A stretch of 64,000 nucleotides of DNA, taken from assembly GCA_964533495.1 (NCBI GenBank), contig CAZHJU010000014.1, positions 1 to 64,000 on the forward strand, read 5' to 3'. The notes under the pieces are model-generated. The model worked only from the letters and a program-made list of their open reading frames with translations, was not told where the DNA came from and searched no databases. Positions 1-7,892 of the stretch are shown here, in pieces. The translations under genes and the position numbers were made by a program. Source of the DNA: Ga0077527 sp964533495. Its GTDB lineage: Bacteria > Pseudomonadota > Gammaproteobacteria > Burkholderiales > SG8-41. Position 1 is the first letter of the stretch; every line of letters starts with the position of its first letter.

Positions 1-1663
1 CCAGCCGCAGGTTGGCCTCGGTCATCTCGCGCTTGGCACGGCGCGCCCGGGCCTCGCCCGAGGTCATCTGGCGGTTGATTTCCTTCAATTCCTTGATCGG
101 GATGCCGATGCGCGCCTGCAGATCGACCAGCTTCTGCTGCTGCTCGACCACCGCCGGCTCGAAACGCGCCAGCGCCTCGCTCCACGGCTTGCCGGACTCC
201 ACTTCGCCGCGGATCCAGCGCGAGCTGGTTTCCTTGCCCGGAAACTCCTTGATGAAATGCTGGCGCGGCATGCGCGCCTTGTCGATGCACAGCGCCATGA
301 TCGTGCGCTCGTAGGTGCGCACCTCCTCGACCAGCTTGCGCACGCCGTCGCAGAGCCCCTCGATCTGCTTGGCCGAAAAGCGGATTTTCATCAGCTCCTC
401 GGAAATCGATTCGCGCGCCTGGATGTACGGGCGCCCGCGCGAGCCGTGCTTCTGCAGGGCGCGCATCATCTTCTGGTAATTGCCGCGGATGTCGGCAAAG
501 TGCTTGAGCGACGCCTCCTTCAGGCGCGCCAGATCCGCGGCGGCGGCGGCGGCCGTCGCGGCGCCGTCGTCGTCCTCGCTTTCCTCGCCGTCCGCCTCCT
601 CCTCGTCGGAAGACTCCTCTTCGGCCACGTCCTCGACGATCGCCTCCTTCATCTCGAGATCGGCCAGGCCGTCGACGACGTCATCGACGCGGATTTCCTC
701 CTTCTCGATCTTCTCGGCCAGCGCGAGGATTTCGGCGATGGTCGTCGGACAGGCGGAAATGGCCAGGATCATGTGGCGCAGGCCATCCTCGATGCGCTTG
801 GCGATTTCGATCTCGCCCTCGCGCGTCAGCAGTTCGACCGACCCCATCTCGCGCATGTACATGCGCACCGGATCGGTGGTGCGGCCGAATTCCGAATCCA
901 CGGTCGACAGCGCGGCCTCGGCCTCCTCGACGGCGTCCTCATCGGCGACCGCCGGCGTGGATTCCGACATCAGCAGCGTCTCGGCATCCGGCGCCTCGTC
1001 GTAGACCTGGATGCCCATGTCGTTGATCATGCCGATGATGTTCTCGATGGCCTCGGCATCGAGCATGTCATCCGGCAGGTGGTCGTTGATCTCGGCGTAC
1101 GTCAGGTAACCGCGCTCCTTGCCGAGCACCACCAGGTTCTTCAGCCGCAGGCGGCGCGCTTCCGCGTCCGCCGGGGAAAGTTCACGCCGCTCGAACTCCT
1201 TCACCAGCGCGCGTTCGCGCGCCGTCAGGCCGCGGGTCGGACGCTGTTTGCCGCCCGGCTTGGCAACCGCGGCGGCCGGTTGCGGAGCGGCCTTGTCGAG
1301 CTTCTGCGCCGCGGCCTTGACCTTGGCCAAGGCCTGCTTGGCCACAGCCTTGAAATTCGCGAGCCGCTGTTCCTTGCGCAGCACCGCCCTGGATTTCGCC
1401 GCCGCCTTGGGCGCCGGTTTCCCCTTGGCCCTGGCGGCAGCCGCGCGCGGCTTCGCGGCGCGGGCACGTTGCGGCGCCTTGGCCTTGGCTTTCACCGCCT
1501 TGGTTTTGGACGCGGGACGCGATTTCGCCTTGGCCGCGGCCTTTGCGGAACCTGTCTTCGCACGCGCGGCGTTCTTCGCCTTGGCGGACGCCTTGGCGGA
1601 TTTCGTCTTGGCGTTTTTTGCCTTGCTTGCCTTGGATTTGGGGGCTTTGGATTGCTTGGCCAT
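1..1663 (-). CDS. rpoD: RNA polymerase primary sigma factor RpoD (sigma-70), 3' part off the window
   Basis: Primary sigma factor that directs RNA polymerase to housekeeping promoters. Translating the minus strand from the ATG at 1663 gives about 554 residues running off the left edge. The N-terminus is a very long Lys/Ala-rich tail (about residues 1-135, MAKQSKAPKSKASKAKNAK...), followed by region 1.1 (LVVLGKERGYLTYAEINDHL), region 1.2 (TDPVRMYMREMGSVELLTR), the acidic non-conserved region with a Glu/Asp/Ala run, and the start of region 2 (AKREMTEANLRL). Regions 2.3 to 4 lie outside. The basic Lys/Ala N-terminal extension is common in betaproteobacterial RpoD. It lies 134 bp downstream of dnaG in the rpsU-yqeY-dnaG-rpoD order. 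Identification is secure; only the missing 3' end is unseen. Confidence 0.95.
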   Translation of the reverse strand, partial: MAKQSKAPKSKASKAKNAKTKSAKASAKAKNAARAKTGSAKAAAKAKSRPASKTKAVKAKAKAPQRARAAKPRAAAARAKGKPAPKAAAKSRAVLRKEQRLANFKAVAKQALAKVKAAAQKLDKAAPQPAAAVAKPGGKQRPTRGLTARERALVKEFERRELSPADAEARRLRLKNLVVLGKERGYLTYAEINDHLPDDMLDAEAIENIIGMINDMGIQVYDEAPDAETLLMSESTPAVADEDAVEEAEAALSTVDSEFGRTTDPVRMYMREMGSVELLTREGEIEIAKRIEDGLRHMILAISACPTTIAEILALAEKIEKEEIRVDDVVDGLADLEMKEAIVEDVAEEESSDEEEADGEESEDDDGAATAAAAAADLARLKEASLKHFADIRGNYQKMMRALQKHGSRGRPYIQARESISEELMKIRFSAKQIEGLCDGVRKLVEEVRTYERTIMALCIDKARMPRQHFIKEFPGKETSSRWIRGEVESGKPWSEALARFEPAVVEQQQKLVDLQARIGIPIKELKEINRQMTSGEARARRAKREMTEANLRL

Positions 1664-1797
1664 GAATTAGGCTCCGCCGGACAACGGTTCGGTGAAAAAC
1701 CGTAAATTATACCTTAAACGACACTCTCTGACACCTGCAAAACACCCAATCAAGACCCTGTTTTACAAGGGTTTTTACCTCGATCCGGACCCGCGGA

Positions 1798-3495
1798 TCA
1801 GGCCTTGACCACCGGTACTGCGGCGCGCGCGGTCCGGAACCTGCGGATTCGACCCAGAACCTGCTGCCACGCATCCTGGAATTCGGCCTCCCGCTCCGCC
1901 ACGGAAGGCAGTTGCTCCATGATCTTCAACGCCCGCGCTTCCGCCAGCTGCATCGCGGATTCCAGCGGTGTCCCGCGGAATATCTCGCCAAGTTTCACGC
2001 CCTCGGCCTGCTGATCCAGTGCCTGCAGCAGGGGATCGAGGATTTTCCAGTCCTCCCGGTCCAGTTCCGGAACCGACAGTTCGATGCCGCTTGCCAATTC
2101 AGCACGATCGATCGAGGCGCCAAGCCGCGGATCGCAGACGATCAAGTCCAGCATGGTGCGCAAGATGGACGGCTTCACCGCCGTGGGACGCCGCTGCGGC
2201 ACGGGGGCCGGTTGCCCGTGGATGCCGAACTGGGCATCCAGTTCCTGCAGCATCACGCCGGCCAGTTGCGCCAGTTCCTTGCGGATCAACAGCGACAGCA
2301 TCGGCGCGGCGATCTGCTTCACCAGGGGTTTCGCCAGCTCGGCCAGCTTTGCCCGTCCCTCGGACGTCTGCACATCGGTCCGGGACACCAGTTCCTGGAT
2401 CAGAAATTTCGACAGCGGATCCGCCCTGCCCAGCAGCGCCTCGAATGCCGCCTTGCCGTGTTTGCGGACATAGGTATCGGGATCCTCGCCATCGGGCAGA
2501 AACAGGAAACGCAGCTGCTTGCCGTCCGCCAGTTGCGCCAGGCTGTTTTCCAGCGCCCGCCAGGCCGCACGCCGGCCCGCGGCATCGCCATCGAAACAAA
2601 ATACCACTTCGTCGGACTGGCGCAGCAGTTTCTGCACATGCACCGGCGTCGTCGCCGTGCCCAGCGCCGCCACCGCGTATTCGACGCCGGCCTGGGCCAG
2701 CGCCACCACATCCATGTAACCCTCGACCACGATCACGCAGCCGGCGTCACGGATCGCGCGCCGCGCCTGGAACAGCCCGTACAGCTCCCGCCCCTTCTCG
2801 AACACCGGGGTTTCCGGGGAATTCAGGTACTTGGGTTCGCCCTCGCCAAGCACCCGCCCGCCAAAGCCGATGATGTTGCCTTTGACATCGACGATCGGGA
2901 ACATGATGCGGTCGCGGAACATGTCGTAACGCCGCCCCTCCTCGTTCTGCTTGACCAGTCCGGCGGTATTCAATGCCTTGTCGGCGTAATCGGGAAACAC
3001 CTGCTCAAGGTTCTGCCAGCCGTCGGGCGCGTATCCGATGCCGAAGCGTTTCGCGATCTCACCCGAAAGCCCGCGCTTTTTCAGGTAATCGATGGCGCGC
3101 GGCGCGTCCTTCAGCTGGCCCCGATAGTACTGCGCGGCCTGCAGCAGCACGCCGTACAGATCCTGCCCCTCCCCGGCACGGTGCTGCGCCTGTCCGGAAC
3201 GCGCCTCCTCCGGCACCTGCATGCCGACACTCTGCGCGAGATCCTTCACCGCGTCGACAAAGCCCAGTCCCCCGTACTCCATCATGAATCCGATGGCGGT
3301 GCCGTGGGCGCCACAGCCGAAGCAGTGATAGAACTGCTTCGTCGGGCTGACCGTGAACGACGGGGATTTTTCGGTATGGAAAGGGCAGCAGGCCGCGTAA
3401 TTCGAGCCGGTGCGCTTGAGTTTCACGTACCGGTCGATGACCTCGACGATATCGACGCGGCCGAGCAGATCCTGGATGAACGACTGCGGAATCAT
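1798..3495 (-). CDS. dnaG: DNA primase DnaG
   Basis: Synthesises RNA primers for chromosome replication in partnership with DnaB. The 565-residue length is slightly below the 581 of E. coli. The N-terminal CHC2 zinc finger is complete: C37-x2-H40-x17-C58-x2-C61. The catalytic core follows, with a TOPRIM domain showing VIVVEGYMDVVAL (glutamate of the EGYMD motif) and CFDGDAAGRRAAWRA (the DxD metal site). The C-terminal third is the DnaB-binding region. The ATG start fits the family start MIPQSFIQDLL, with only a weak ribosome site. It sits between yqeY and rpoD in the macromolecular synthesis operon. Confidence 0.97.
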   Translation of the reverse strand: MIPQSFIQDLLGRVDIVEVIDRYVKLKRTGSNYAACCPFHTEKSPSFTVSPTKQFYHCFGCGAHGTAIGFMMEYGGLGFVDAVKDLAQSVGMQVPEEARSGQAQHRAGEGQDLYGVLLQAAQYYRGQLKDAPRAIDYLKKRGLSGEIAKRFGIGYAPDGWQNLEQVFPDYADKALNTAGLVKQNEEGRRYDMFRDRIMFPIVDVKGNIIGFGGRVLGEGEPKYLNSPETPVFEKGRELYGLFQARRAIRDAGCVIVVEGYMDVVALAQAGVEYAVAALGTATTPVHVQKLLRQSDEVVFCFDGDAAGRRAAWRALENSLAQLADGKQLRFLFLPDGEDPDTYVRKHGKAAFEALLGRADPLSKFLIQELVSRTDVQTSEGRAKLAELAKPLVKQIAAPMLSLLIRKELAQLAGVMLQELDAQFGIHGQPAPVPQRRPTAVKPSILRTMLDLIVCDPRLGASIDRAELASGIELSVPELDREDWKILDPLLQALDQQAEGVKLGEIFRGTPLESAMQLAEARALKIMEQLPSVAEREAEFQDAWQQVLGRIRRFRTARAAVPVVKA

Positions 3496-3589
3496 GCGCG
3501 CTACAGAGGGCTCCGTTCCGGAATCCGCAGCCTGCCACAGACCGCGGTGATCACGGCATTATAGGGTAGCGTGGAAAACCCGCCTTGCC

Positions 3590-3627
3590 GTAAAAATCAT
3601 CAATAAAACAATAACTTATGATTTTAC
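3590..3627. repeat. AT-rich palindromic element, copy 1
   Basis: An AT-rich stretch overlapping the yqeY stop codon. Arms GTAAAAATCAT (3590-3600) and ATGATTTTAC (3618-3627) pair. On the minus strand the core reads ATAAGTTATTGTTTTATTGA. The same core recurs near 7.6, 33.8 and 55.1 kb, and in weaker form near 18.9, 49.1 and 58.7 kb. It could double as a transcript 3' hairpin for yqeY. Confidence 0.6.
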
Positions 3628-4065
3628 GAGATGCGCCTTGACTGCGGCGGACACCTTACCCATGTCGGCGCGCCCGGCCAGCTTCGGCTTCAGCAGGGCC
3701 ATCACCTTGCCCATGCCGGCCGGCCCCGTGGCGCCGGACTCGGCAACCGCCGCCGCAACCGCGGCGGCAATCTCGTCATCCCCCAAGGCCTGCGGCATGT
3801 AGGCCTGCAACAGCTCGAGTTCCTGCTTTTCCCTGTCGGCGAGATCCTGGCGCCCGCCCTGCTCGAACTGGGTGATCGAGTCGCGGCGCTGCTTGATCAT
3901 TTTTTCGATCACGCCCAGCACGTCGGCGTCGGTCAGCGTCTTGCGTTCATCGACCTCGCACTGCTTCAGCGCCGCCGTCAGCAGGCGGATGGTGTCGCGG
4001 CGCGCGGCATCGCCGCTGCGCATCGCGGCCTTGAGGTCATCATTGATCTGATCGCGCAATCCCAT
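3616..4065 (-). CDS. GatB/YqeY domain-containing protein
   Basis: 149-residue YqeY-family protein, the normal length. The family resembles the C-terminal domain of GatB, and a role in tRNA-dependent amidation is suspected but not proved. Visible features are MGLRDQINDDLKAAMRSGD at the start, the typical RRDTIRLLTAALKQ segment and the C-terminal MGKVMALLKPKLAGRADMGKV. A GGAGAG ribosome site lies before the ATG. In betaproteobacteria this gene typically sits between rpsU and dnaG, as here. The stop codon overlaps an AT-rich palindromic repeat. Confidence 0.93.
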   Translation of the reverse strand: MGLRDQINDDLKAAMRSGDAARRDTIRLLTAALKQCEVDERKTLTDADVLGVIEKMIKQRRDSITQFEQGGRQDLADREKQELELLQAYMPQALGDDEIAAAVAAAVAESGATGPAGMGKVMALLKPKLAGRADMGKVSAAVKAHLVKS

Positions 4066-4086
4066 GGTGTGCTCTCCAGAAACGAC

Positions 4087-4120
4087 AAAAGGGTGCGAGG
4101 ACTGGCCTCTGCACCCTTTG
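4087..4120 (-). terminator. Hairpin between rpsU and yqeY, probable partial terminator
   Basis: Arms AAAGGGTGC (4088-4096) and GCACCCTTT (4111-4119) are perfect complements, with a further GAGG/CCTC pairing inside. On the minus strand a short TTTTGT tract follows. It lies just after rpsU, where E. coli has the partial terminator T1 that lets rpsU be transcribed more than dnaG and rpoD. The partial-terminator role is inferred by analogy. Confidence 0.65.
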
Positions 4121-4138
4121 GCGGAACGGACCGGAAAC

Positions 4139-4351
4139 TCAGTACAGTTTCGGCGGTAACAGCTGCGAACGCAGGCGCTTGTGCGTGCGCTTCACGGCGG
4201 CGGCCAGCTTGCGCTTGCGCTCGGCGGTGGGCTTCTCGTAGAACTCGCGGGCGCGCAGCTCTGTCAGCAGGCCCGTCTTTTCGACGGTGCGCTTGAAACG
4301 GCGCAGGGCCACTTCAAACGGCTCGTTTTCCTTGACGCGTACGGTGGTCAT
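4139..4351 (-). CDS. rpsU: 30S ribosomal protein S21
   Basis: Small-subunit protein bS21, involved in initiation near the anti-Shine-Dalgarno region of 16S rRNA. 70 residues, the normal length, with the family start MTTVRVKENEPFEVALRRFKR and the basic C-terminus RTHKRLRSQLLPPKLY. A GAGG ribosome site precedes the ATG. First gene of the rpsU-yqeY-dnaG-rpoD transcript, followed by a hairpin. Confidence 0.98.
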   Translation of the reverse strand: MTTVRVKENEPFEVALRRFKRTVEKTGLLTELRAREFYEKPTAERKRKLAAAVKRTHKRLRSQLLPPKLY

Positions 4352-4383
4352 GAAACCTCGGGGCTGAATTCGGAAAAACGCGT

Positions 4384-4412
4384 ATTATAACCACATCCCC
4401 GCAATAATCACA
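4384..4412 (-). promoter_or_regulatory. Candidate promoter of the rpsU operon
   Basis: On the minus strand a perfect -10 hexamer TATAAT (4384-4389) lies 33 bp before the rpsU start, with TGTGAT (4407-4412) 17 bp upstream as a weak -35. The position fits a sigma-70 promoter. Only the -10 is a strong match. Confidence 0.5.
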
Positions 4413-4481
4413 GGGGCGGGCTCAGAAACGGATTTTACGGAAACCTTCCGGACCGTTCCGGCATTGCCTGCCCGGATCCCC

Positions 4482-5498
4482 GTGCTCGTACTCGGCATCG
4501 AAACCTCCTGCGACGAAACCGGCATCGCGCTGTATGACACTAGCCGCGGCCTGCTTGCCCACGCCCTGCATTCCCAGGTTGCGCTGCATGCCGACTATGG
4601 CGGGGTGGTTCCGGAACTGGCCTCCCGCGACCATATCCGGCGGGTGCTGCCGCTGACCCGGACGGTGCTGCGCGACGCGGGCGCCAGGCTGGCCGACCTG
4701 GACGCCGTCGCCTACACCGCAGGCCCGGGGCTGGCCGGCGCGCTGCTGGTCGGCGCCGGCATCGGCGCGAGTCTCGCCCACGCCCTGGGTATTCCGGCCC
4801 TGCCCATACACCACCTCGAAGGCCATCTGCTGTCTCCCCTGCTCGCCGAACCGGCGCCGCAGTTCCCGTTCATCGCCCTGCTGGTCTCCGGCGGCCATAC
4901 CCAGCTGATGCAGGTCAAAGGAGTGGGTGACTACTCACTTTTGGGCGAAACGCTGGATGACGCGGCCGGGGAAGCCTTCGACAAATCCGCGAAGCTGCTC
5001 GGACTGGGTTATCCCGGCGGGCCGGCCGTGGCAGCGCTCGCGGCTTCCGGCCGGGCCGGGCGGTTCACGCTGCCGCGGCCGATGCTGCGCGGCGACAACC
5101 TCGATTTCAGCTTCAGCGGCCTGAAGACCGCGGTGCTGACCGCCGTCCGCGACCTGCCGCCCGACGGCCAGGCCCGGGCGGATCTTGCCGCCGAGCTGCA
5201 GGCGGCCATCGTCGATGTGCTGGTCGGAAAATCGATGGCGGCGGTCGAGCAGACCGGCGTCCCGCGGCTGGTGGTGGCCGGCGGCGTCGGCGCCAACCGC
5301 CGGCTGCGCGAACGGCTGACCGCGGCGGCCCGGCGCCTGGGTTGCGCGGTGTTTTACCCGCCGTTCGAATTCTGCACCGACAACGGCGCCATGATCGCCT
5401 TTGCCGGCGCCCTGCGCCTGCAGCAAGACCAGCGCCCGGCGGCAGCCGGTTTCACCGTGCGCCCGCGCTGGGACCTCGCCAGCCTGTCAAAAGCCTAG
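4482..5498 (+). CDS. tsaD: tRNA N6-adenosine threonylcarbamoyltransferase TsaD
   Basis: Transfers the threonylcarbamoyl group to A37 of ANN-decoding tRNAs (t6A), working with TsaB and TsaE. The ASKHA fold begins LVLGIETSCDETG. The metal-binding histidines are in IHHLEGH, and SGGHTQL and CTDNGAMIAFAG are further family motifs. I start it at the GTG at 4482, because MLVLGIETSCDET is the usual beta-proteobacterial N-terminus. A TTG at 4464 would add six residues. It is divergent from rpsU, the classical arrangement, and its 3' end overlaps that of plsY by 4 bp tail to tail. Confidence 0.96.
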   Translation: MLVLGIETSCDETGIALYDTSRGLLAHALHSQVALHADYGGVVPELASRDHIRRVLPLTRTVLRDAGARLADLDAVAYTAGPGLAGALLVGAGIGASLAHALGIPALPIHHLEGHLLSPLLAEPAPQFPFIALLVSGGHTQLMQVKGVGDYSLLGETLDDAAGEAFDKSAKLLGLGYPGGPAVAALAASGRAGRFTLPRPMLRGDNLDFSFSGLKTAVLTAVRDLPPDGQARADLAAELQAAIVDVLVGKSMAAVEQTGVPRLVVAGGVGANRRLRERLTAAARRLGCAVFYPPFEFCTDNGAMIAFAGALRLQQDQRPAAAGFTVRPRWDLASLSKA

Positions 5499-6100
5499 TT
5501 TTCCGCCTTCGCGCCCAGCCGGCTTTCCCTGCCGGCGATCAGGTTGCGGATGTTCGAACGGTGGCGCCAGACCAGCAGCGCCGCAATCACCGTGACTGCC
5601 GCAAAAAACGGATGCGCCGCATTGAACAGGATCAGCGCGAAAAACACCGCGAACAGCGCCGACACCAGCGCCGCCAGCGACGAGTAACGGAAGAACACCA
5701 CGATGGTGATCCAGGTCGCCAGCGTACCCAGCGCCAGTATCCAGTTCAGTGCCAGCAGCACCCCGAGCGCGGTGGCCACGCCCTTGCCGCCGCGGAAGGC
5801 ATGAAACACCGGAAACATGTGGCCGCCAATCACCGCCACCGCCGCCACGGCCATCGCCATCGGCGCGGCATCGGGCATGCACGATCCTGCGACGTAAACC
5901 GCGAGCCAGCCCTTGGCGCTGTCCCCCAGCAGCGTCAGCGCGGCGGCCGACTTGCGCCCGCTGCGCAGCACGTTGGTCGCGCCGGGATTGCCGGACCCGT
6001 ATTCGCGCGGATCCGGCAGGCGGAAGGCCTTGCTGACGATCACCGCAAAAGAGACCGAGCCGGTCAGATAGGCCGCAACGGCGACGATTAGTAGTGCCAA
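5495..6100 (-). CDS. plsY: Acyl-phosphate glycerol-3-phosphate acyltransferase PlsY
   Basis: Inner-membrane enzyme that transfers the acyl group from acyl-phosphate to glycerol-3-phosphate, the first step of phospholipid synthesis. 201 residues with about five membrane segments. The three family motifs are visible: GSGNPGATNVLRSGRK, the glycine-rich FHAFRGGKGVATALG, and a C-terminal RHRSNIRNLIAGRE. The start is TTG, supported by an AGGGGA ribosome site. Convergent with tsaD and divergent from folB. Confidence 0.95.
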   Translation of the reverse strand: MALLIVAVAAYLTGSVSFAVIVSKAFRLPDPREYGSGNPGATNVLRSGRKSAAALTLLGDSAKGWLAVYVAGSCMPDAAPMAMAVAAVAVIGGHMFPVFHAFRGGKGVATALGVLLALNWILALGTLATWITIVVFFRYSSLAALVSALFAVFFALILFNAAHPFFAAVTVIAALLVWRHRSNIRNLIAGRESRLGAKAEN

Positions 6101-6159
6101 GTGATTTCCCCTAGAATGGCGCCGGACATTTTAGCCCAACGCGGTCCGCCGCCCGGCAC

Positions 6160-6516
6160 ATGGACACCATATTCATCAGCGAACTGCGCATCGACACCCG
6201 CATCGGCATCTACGCGCAGGAAAGGCAGGTGCCGCAGACCATCCAGCTCGACCTCGAGATCGGACTGCGGGGCGAGCATGCCGCGCACAGCGACCGCATC
6301 GAGGACACCATCGACTATGCCGAGGTCGTCGCCCGCATCCGGCGGCTGTTCGCAAACAGGCACTTTGACCTGCTCGAGCATGCCGCGGAATCGATCGCAC
6401 AGCTGGTGACCGGGGACTTCAAGGCGCCGTGGCTGCGCGTCACCATCGCCAAGCTGTCGCCGCTGGCCGGCGTGAAGAGGCTCGGCGTCACCATCGAGCG
6501 CGGCAAAAAAGCCTGA
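6160..6516 (+). CDS. folB: Dihydroneopterin aldolase FolB
   Basis: Folate-pathway enzyme converting 7,8-dihydroneopterin to 6-hydroxymethyldihydropterin. 118 residues, normal for the family. The N-terminus MDTIFISELRIDTRIGIYAQER is typical, followed by DTIDYAEVV and the catalytic lysine region TIAKLSPLAGVKRLGV. No clear ribosome site was seen. It sits tail to tail with xerD, 13 bp apart. Confidence 0.95.
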   Translation: MDTIFISELRIDTRIGIYAQERQVPQTIQLDLEIGLRGEHAAHSDRIEDTIDYAEVVARIRRLFANRHFDLLEHAAESIAQLVTGDFKAPWLRVTIAKLSPLAGVKRLGVTIERGKKA

Positions 6517-6529
6517 GCGCCGCGCGGCC

Positions 6530-7426
6530 TCAGCCCCGCGGATGATGTTTCGCATGCAGCTGCTTCATGCGCTCCCGCGCGACATGGGTGTAGATCTGCG
6601 TGGTCGAAATGTCGGAATGCCCGAGCAACAGCTGCACCACGCGCAGGTCGGCGCCGTGGTTCAGCAGATGGGTGGCGAAGGCATGGCGCAGCGTGTGCGG
6701 TGAAACCGGCTTGCCGATTCCCGCCTGCGCGGCGTAGCGCCGCAGCAGGTGCCAGAAAGCCTGGCGCGTCATCGCGTCCGCCCGGCCGGTGACGAACAGG
6801 GCATCGCTGGTCCGTCCGCCCAGCAGCAGCGGCCGCGCTTCGCGCAGGTAGCGCTCCAGCCAGGACAGCGCCTCCTCGCCCAGCGGCACCAGCCGCTCCT
6901 TGGAACCCTTGCCCAGCACCCGCACCACGCCCATGTCGCGGCTGACCTGCGGCACCTTCAGCGTCACCAGTTCGGACACACGCAGGCCGCTGGCGTAGAG
7001 CACTTCCAGCATCGCCCGATCGCGCAGGCCCAGCGGCCGGTCCAGGTCAGGCGCCGACAGCAGGCTCTCGACGTCCGCCTCGGTCAGCGTTTTCGGCAGC
7101 GGCCGCGGCAGTTTCGGGGTGTCGATGCGCAGCGTCGGATCGGCCTTGACCGTGTTCTGGCGGACTGCGTTGCGGTAGAACCGCTTCAGCGCCGACAGCA
7201 GCCGCGCGGCGGTGGAAGCCCGCGCCCTGGTGCGGAAACGGTGCGCGAGATAGCCCTGTATTGCCGCCTGGTCCGCCGCCAGCAGATCCAGGCCCTGCGG
7301 CTCCAGCCAGCCGGCGAACTGCTTCAGGTCGCGGCGATAGCTGTCCAGCGTGTTGCGGGCGAGGCCGTCCTCCAGCCACAGCGCATCGCAGAACTCGTCA
7401 ATCAGCCGCAGCGAGGAAGCCTTCAT
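6530..7426 (-). CDS. xerD: Site-specific tyrosine recombinase XerD
   Basis: Partner of XerC in resolving chromosome dimers at dif, recruited by FtsK. 298 residues. The N-terminal SAM-like core-binding domain (about 1-100) is followed by the catalytic domain, with the active-site residues in SGLRVSELVTL (Arg), VLGKGSKERLVPLG (Lys), HTLRHAFATHLL (His-x-x-Arg), GHSDISTTQIYTHV (His and nucleophile Tyr). The end AKHHPRG is typical of XerD. The start lies within the ogt gene, overlapping it by 29 bp, so the two are probably cotranscribed. Confidence 0.93.
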   Translation of the reverse strand: MKASSLRLIDEFCDALWLEDGLARNTLDSYRRDLKQFAGWLEPQGLDLLAADQAAIQGYLAHRFRTRARASTAARLLSALKRFYRNAVRQNTVKADPTLRIDTPKLPRPLPKTLTEADVESLLSAPDLDRPLGLRDRAMLEVLYASGLRVSELVTLKVPQVSRDMGVVRVLGKGSKERLVPLGEEALSWLERYLREARPLLLGGRTSDALFVTGRADAMTRQAFWHLLRRYAAQAGIGKPVSPHTLRHAFATHLLNHGADLRVVQLLLGHSDISTTQIYTHVARERMKQLHAKHHPRG

Positions 7427-7892
7427 GCCGCAGCAGCCAGCGTTTGACCGTCAGCGGGAAATCCTTCCGCCCGCCCATGAAACCGCCCAGCCCGCCTCCC
7501 GCGGCAAGCACGCGATGGCAGGGCACGACCAGCGGCACCGGGTTCGTGCCGCAGGCGCCGCCCACGGCCCGCGCGCTGCTTTGCAGGCACGCTGCGATTT
7601 TTCCATAAGTTATTGTTTTTAAAGGAAAAAGTTTTTCTATTTCGCGCCATACCCGTTGCTGGAACGCAGTGCCATGCAGGCGGTAGGGTAACGCGAAATG
7701 ATGCTGCGGATCGGCCAGATAACGTTCGATCTCGCGGCAGGCGCGCTCGGCCACGCGGTCGTGCGGAGCGCGCTGCGCGGTATGCCGCGGCAGGTAACGG
7801 ATTTCCGTGACATGCCCGTCGTCGGTGGCGATCGCCAGCACGGCAAACGGTGTCAAGTAACGCGTCTCGACGCGCGCCCGACCCGCGGTCAT
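7398..7892 (-). CDS. ogt: Methylated-DNA--[protein]-cysteine S-methyltransferase (Ogt type)
   Basis: Suicide repair enzyme that moves the methyl group from O6-methylguanine to its own cysteine. 164 residues from the ATG at 7892. It has the N-terminal ribonuclease-like domain, the helix-turn-helix segment TITYGKIAACLQ, the Asn hinge GGACGTNP and the active site LVVPCHRVLAAGG. The ATG overlaps the stop of the TRAP permease by 4 bp, and its 3' end overlaps xerD. Codons around 7598-7630 are unusually AT-rich, because one copy of the AT-rich repeat lies inside the reading frame without breaking it. Confidence 0.93.
   Translation of the reverse strand: MTAGRARVETRYLTPFAVLAIATDDGHVTEIRYLPRHTAQRAPHDRVAERACREIERYLADPQHHFALPYRLHGTAFQQRVWREIEKLFPLKTITYGKIAACLQSSARAVGGACGTNPVPLVVPCHRVLAAGGGLGGFMGGRKDFPLTVKRWLLRHEGFLAAAD
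7598..7630. repeat. AT-rich palindromic element, copy 2, inside ogt
   Basis: Arms TTTTTCC (7598-7604) and GGAAAAA (7624-7630) flank the core ATAAGTTATTGTTTTTA. It lies within the coding region of ogt, where it encodes part of the helix-turn-helix segment, while surrounding codons are GC-rich. It shares its core with the elements at 3.6 and 55.1 kb. Confidence 0.55.

Noticed and set aside
257..1705. Long plus-strand open frame (482 codons) at the left edge
   Set aside because: It is the antisense of rpoD, whose sigma-70 regions are clear on the minus strand; the plus-strand product is low-complexity Arg/Leu/Gly.
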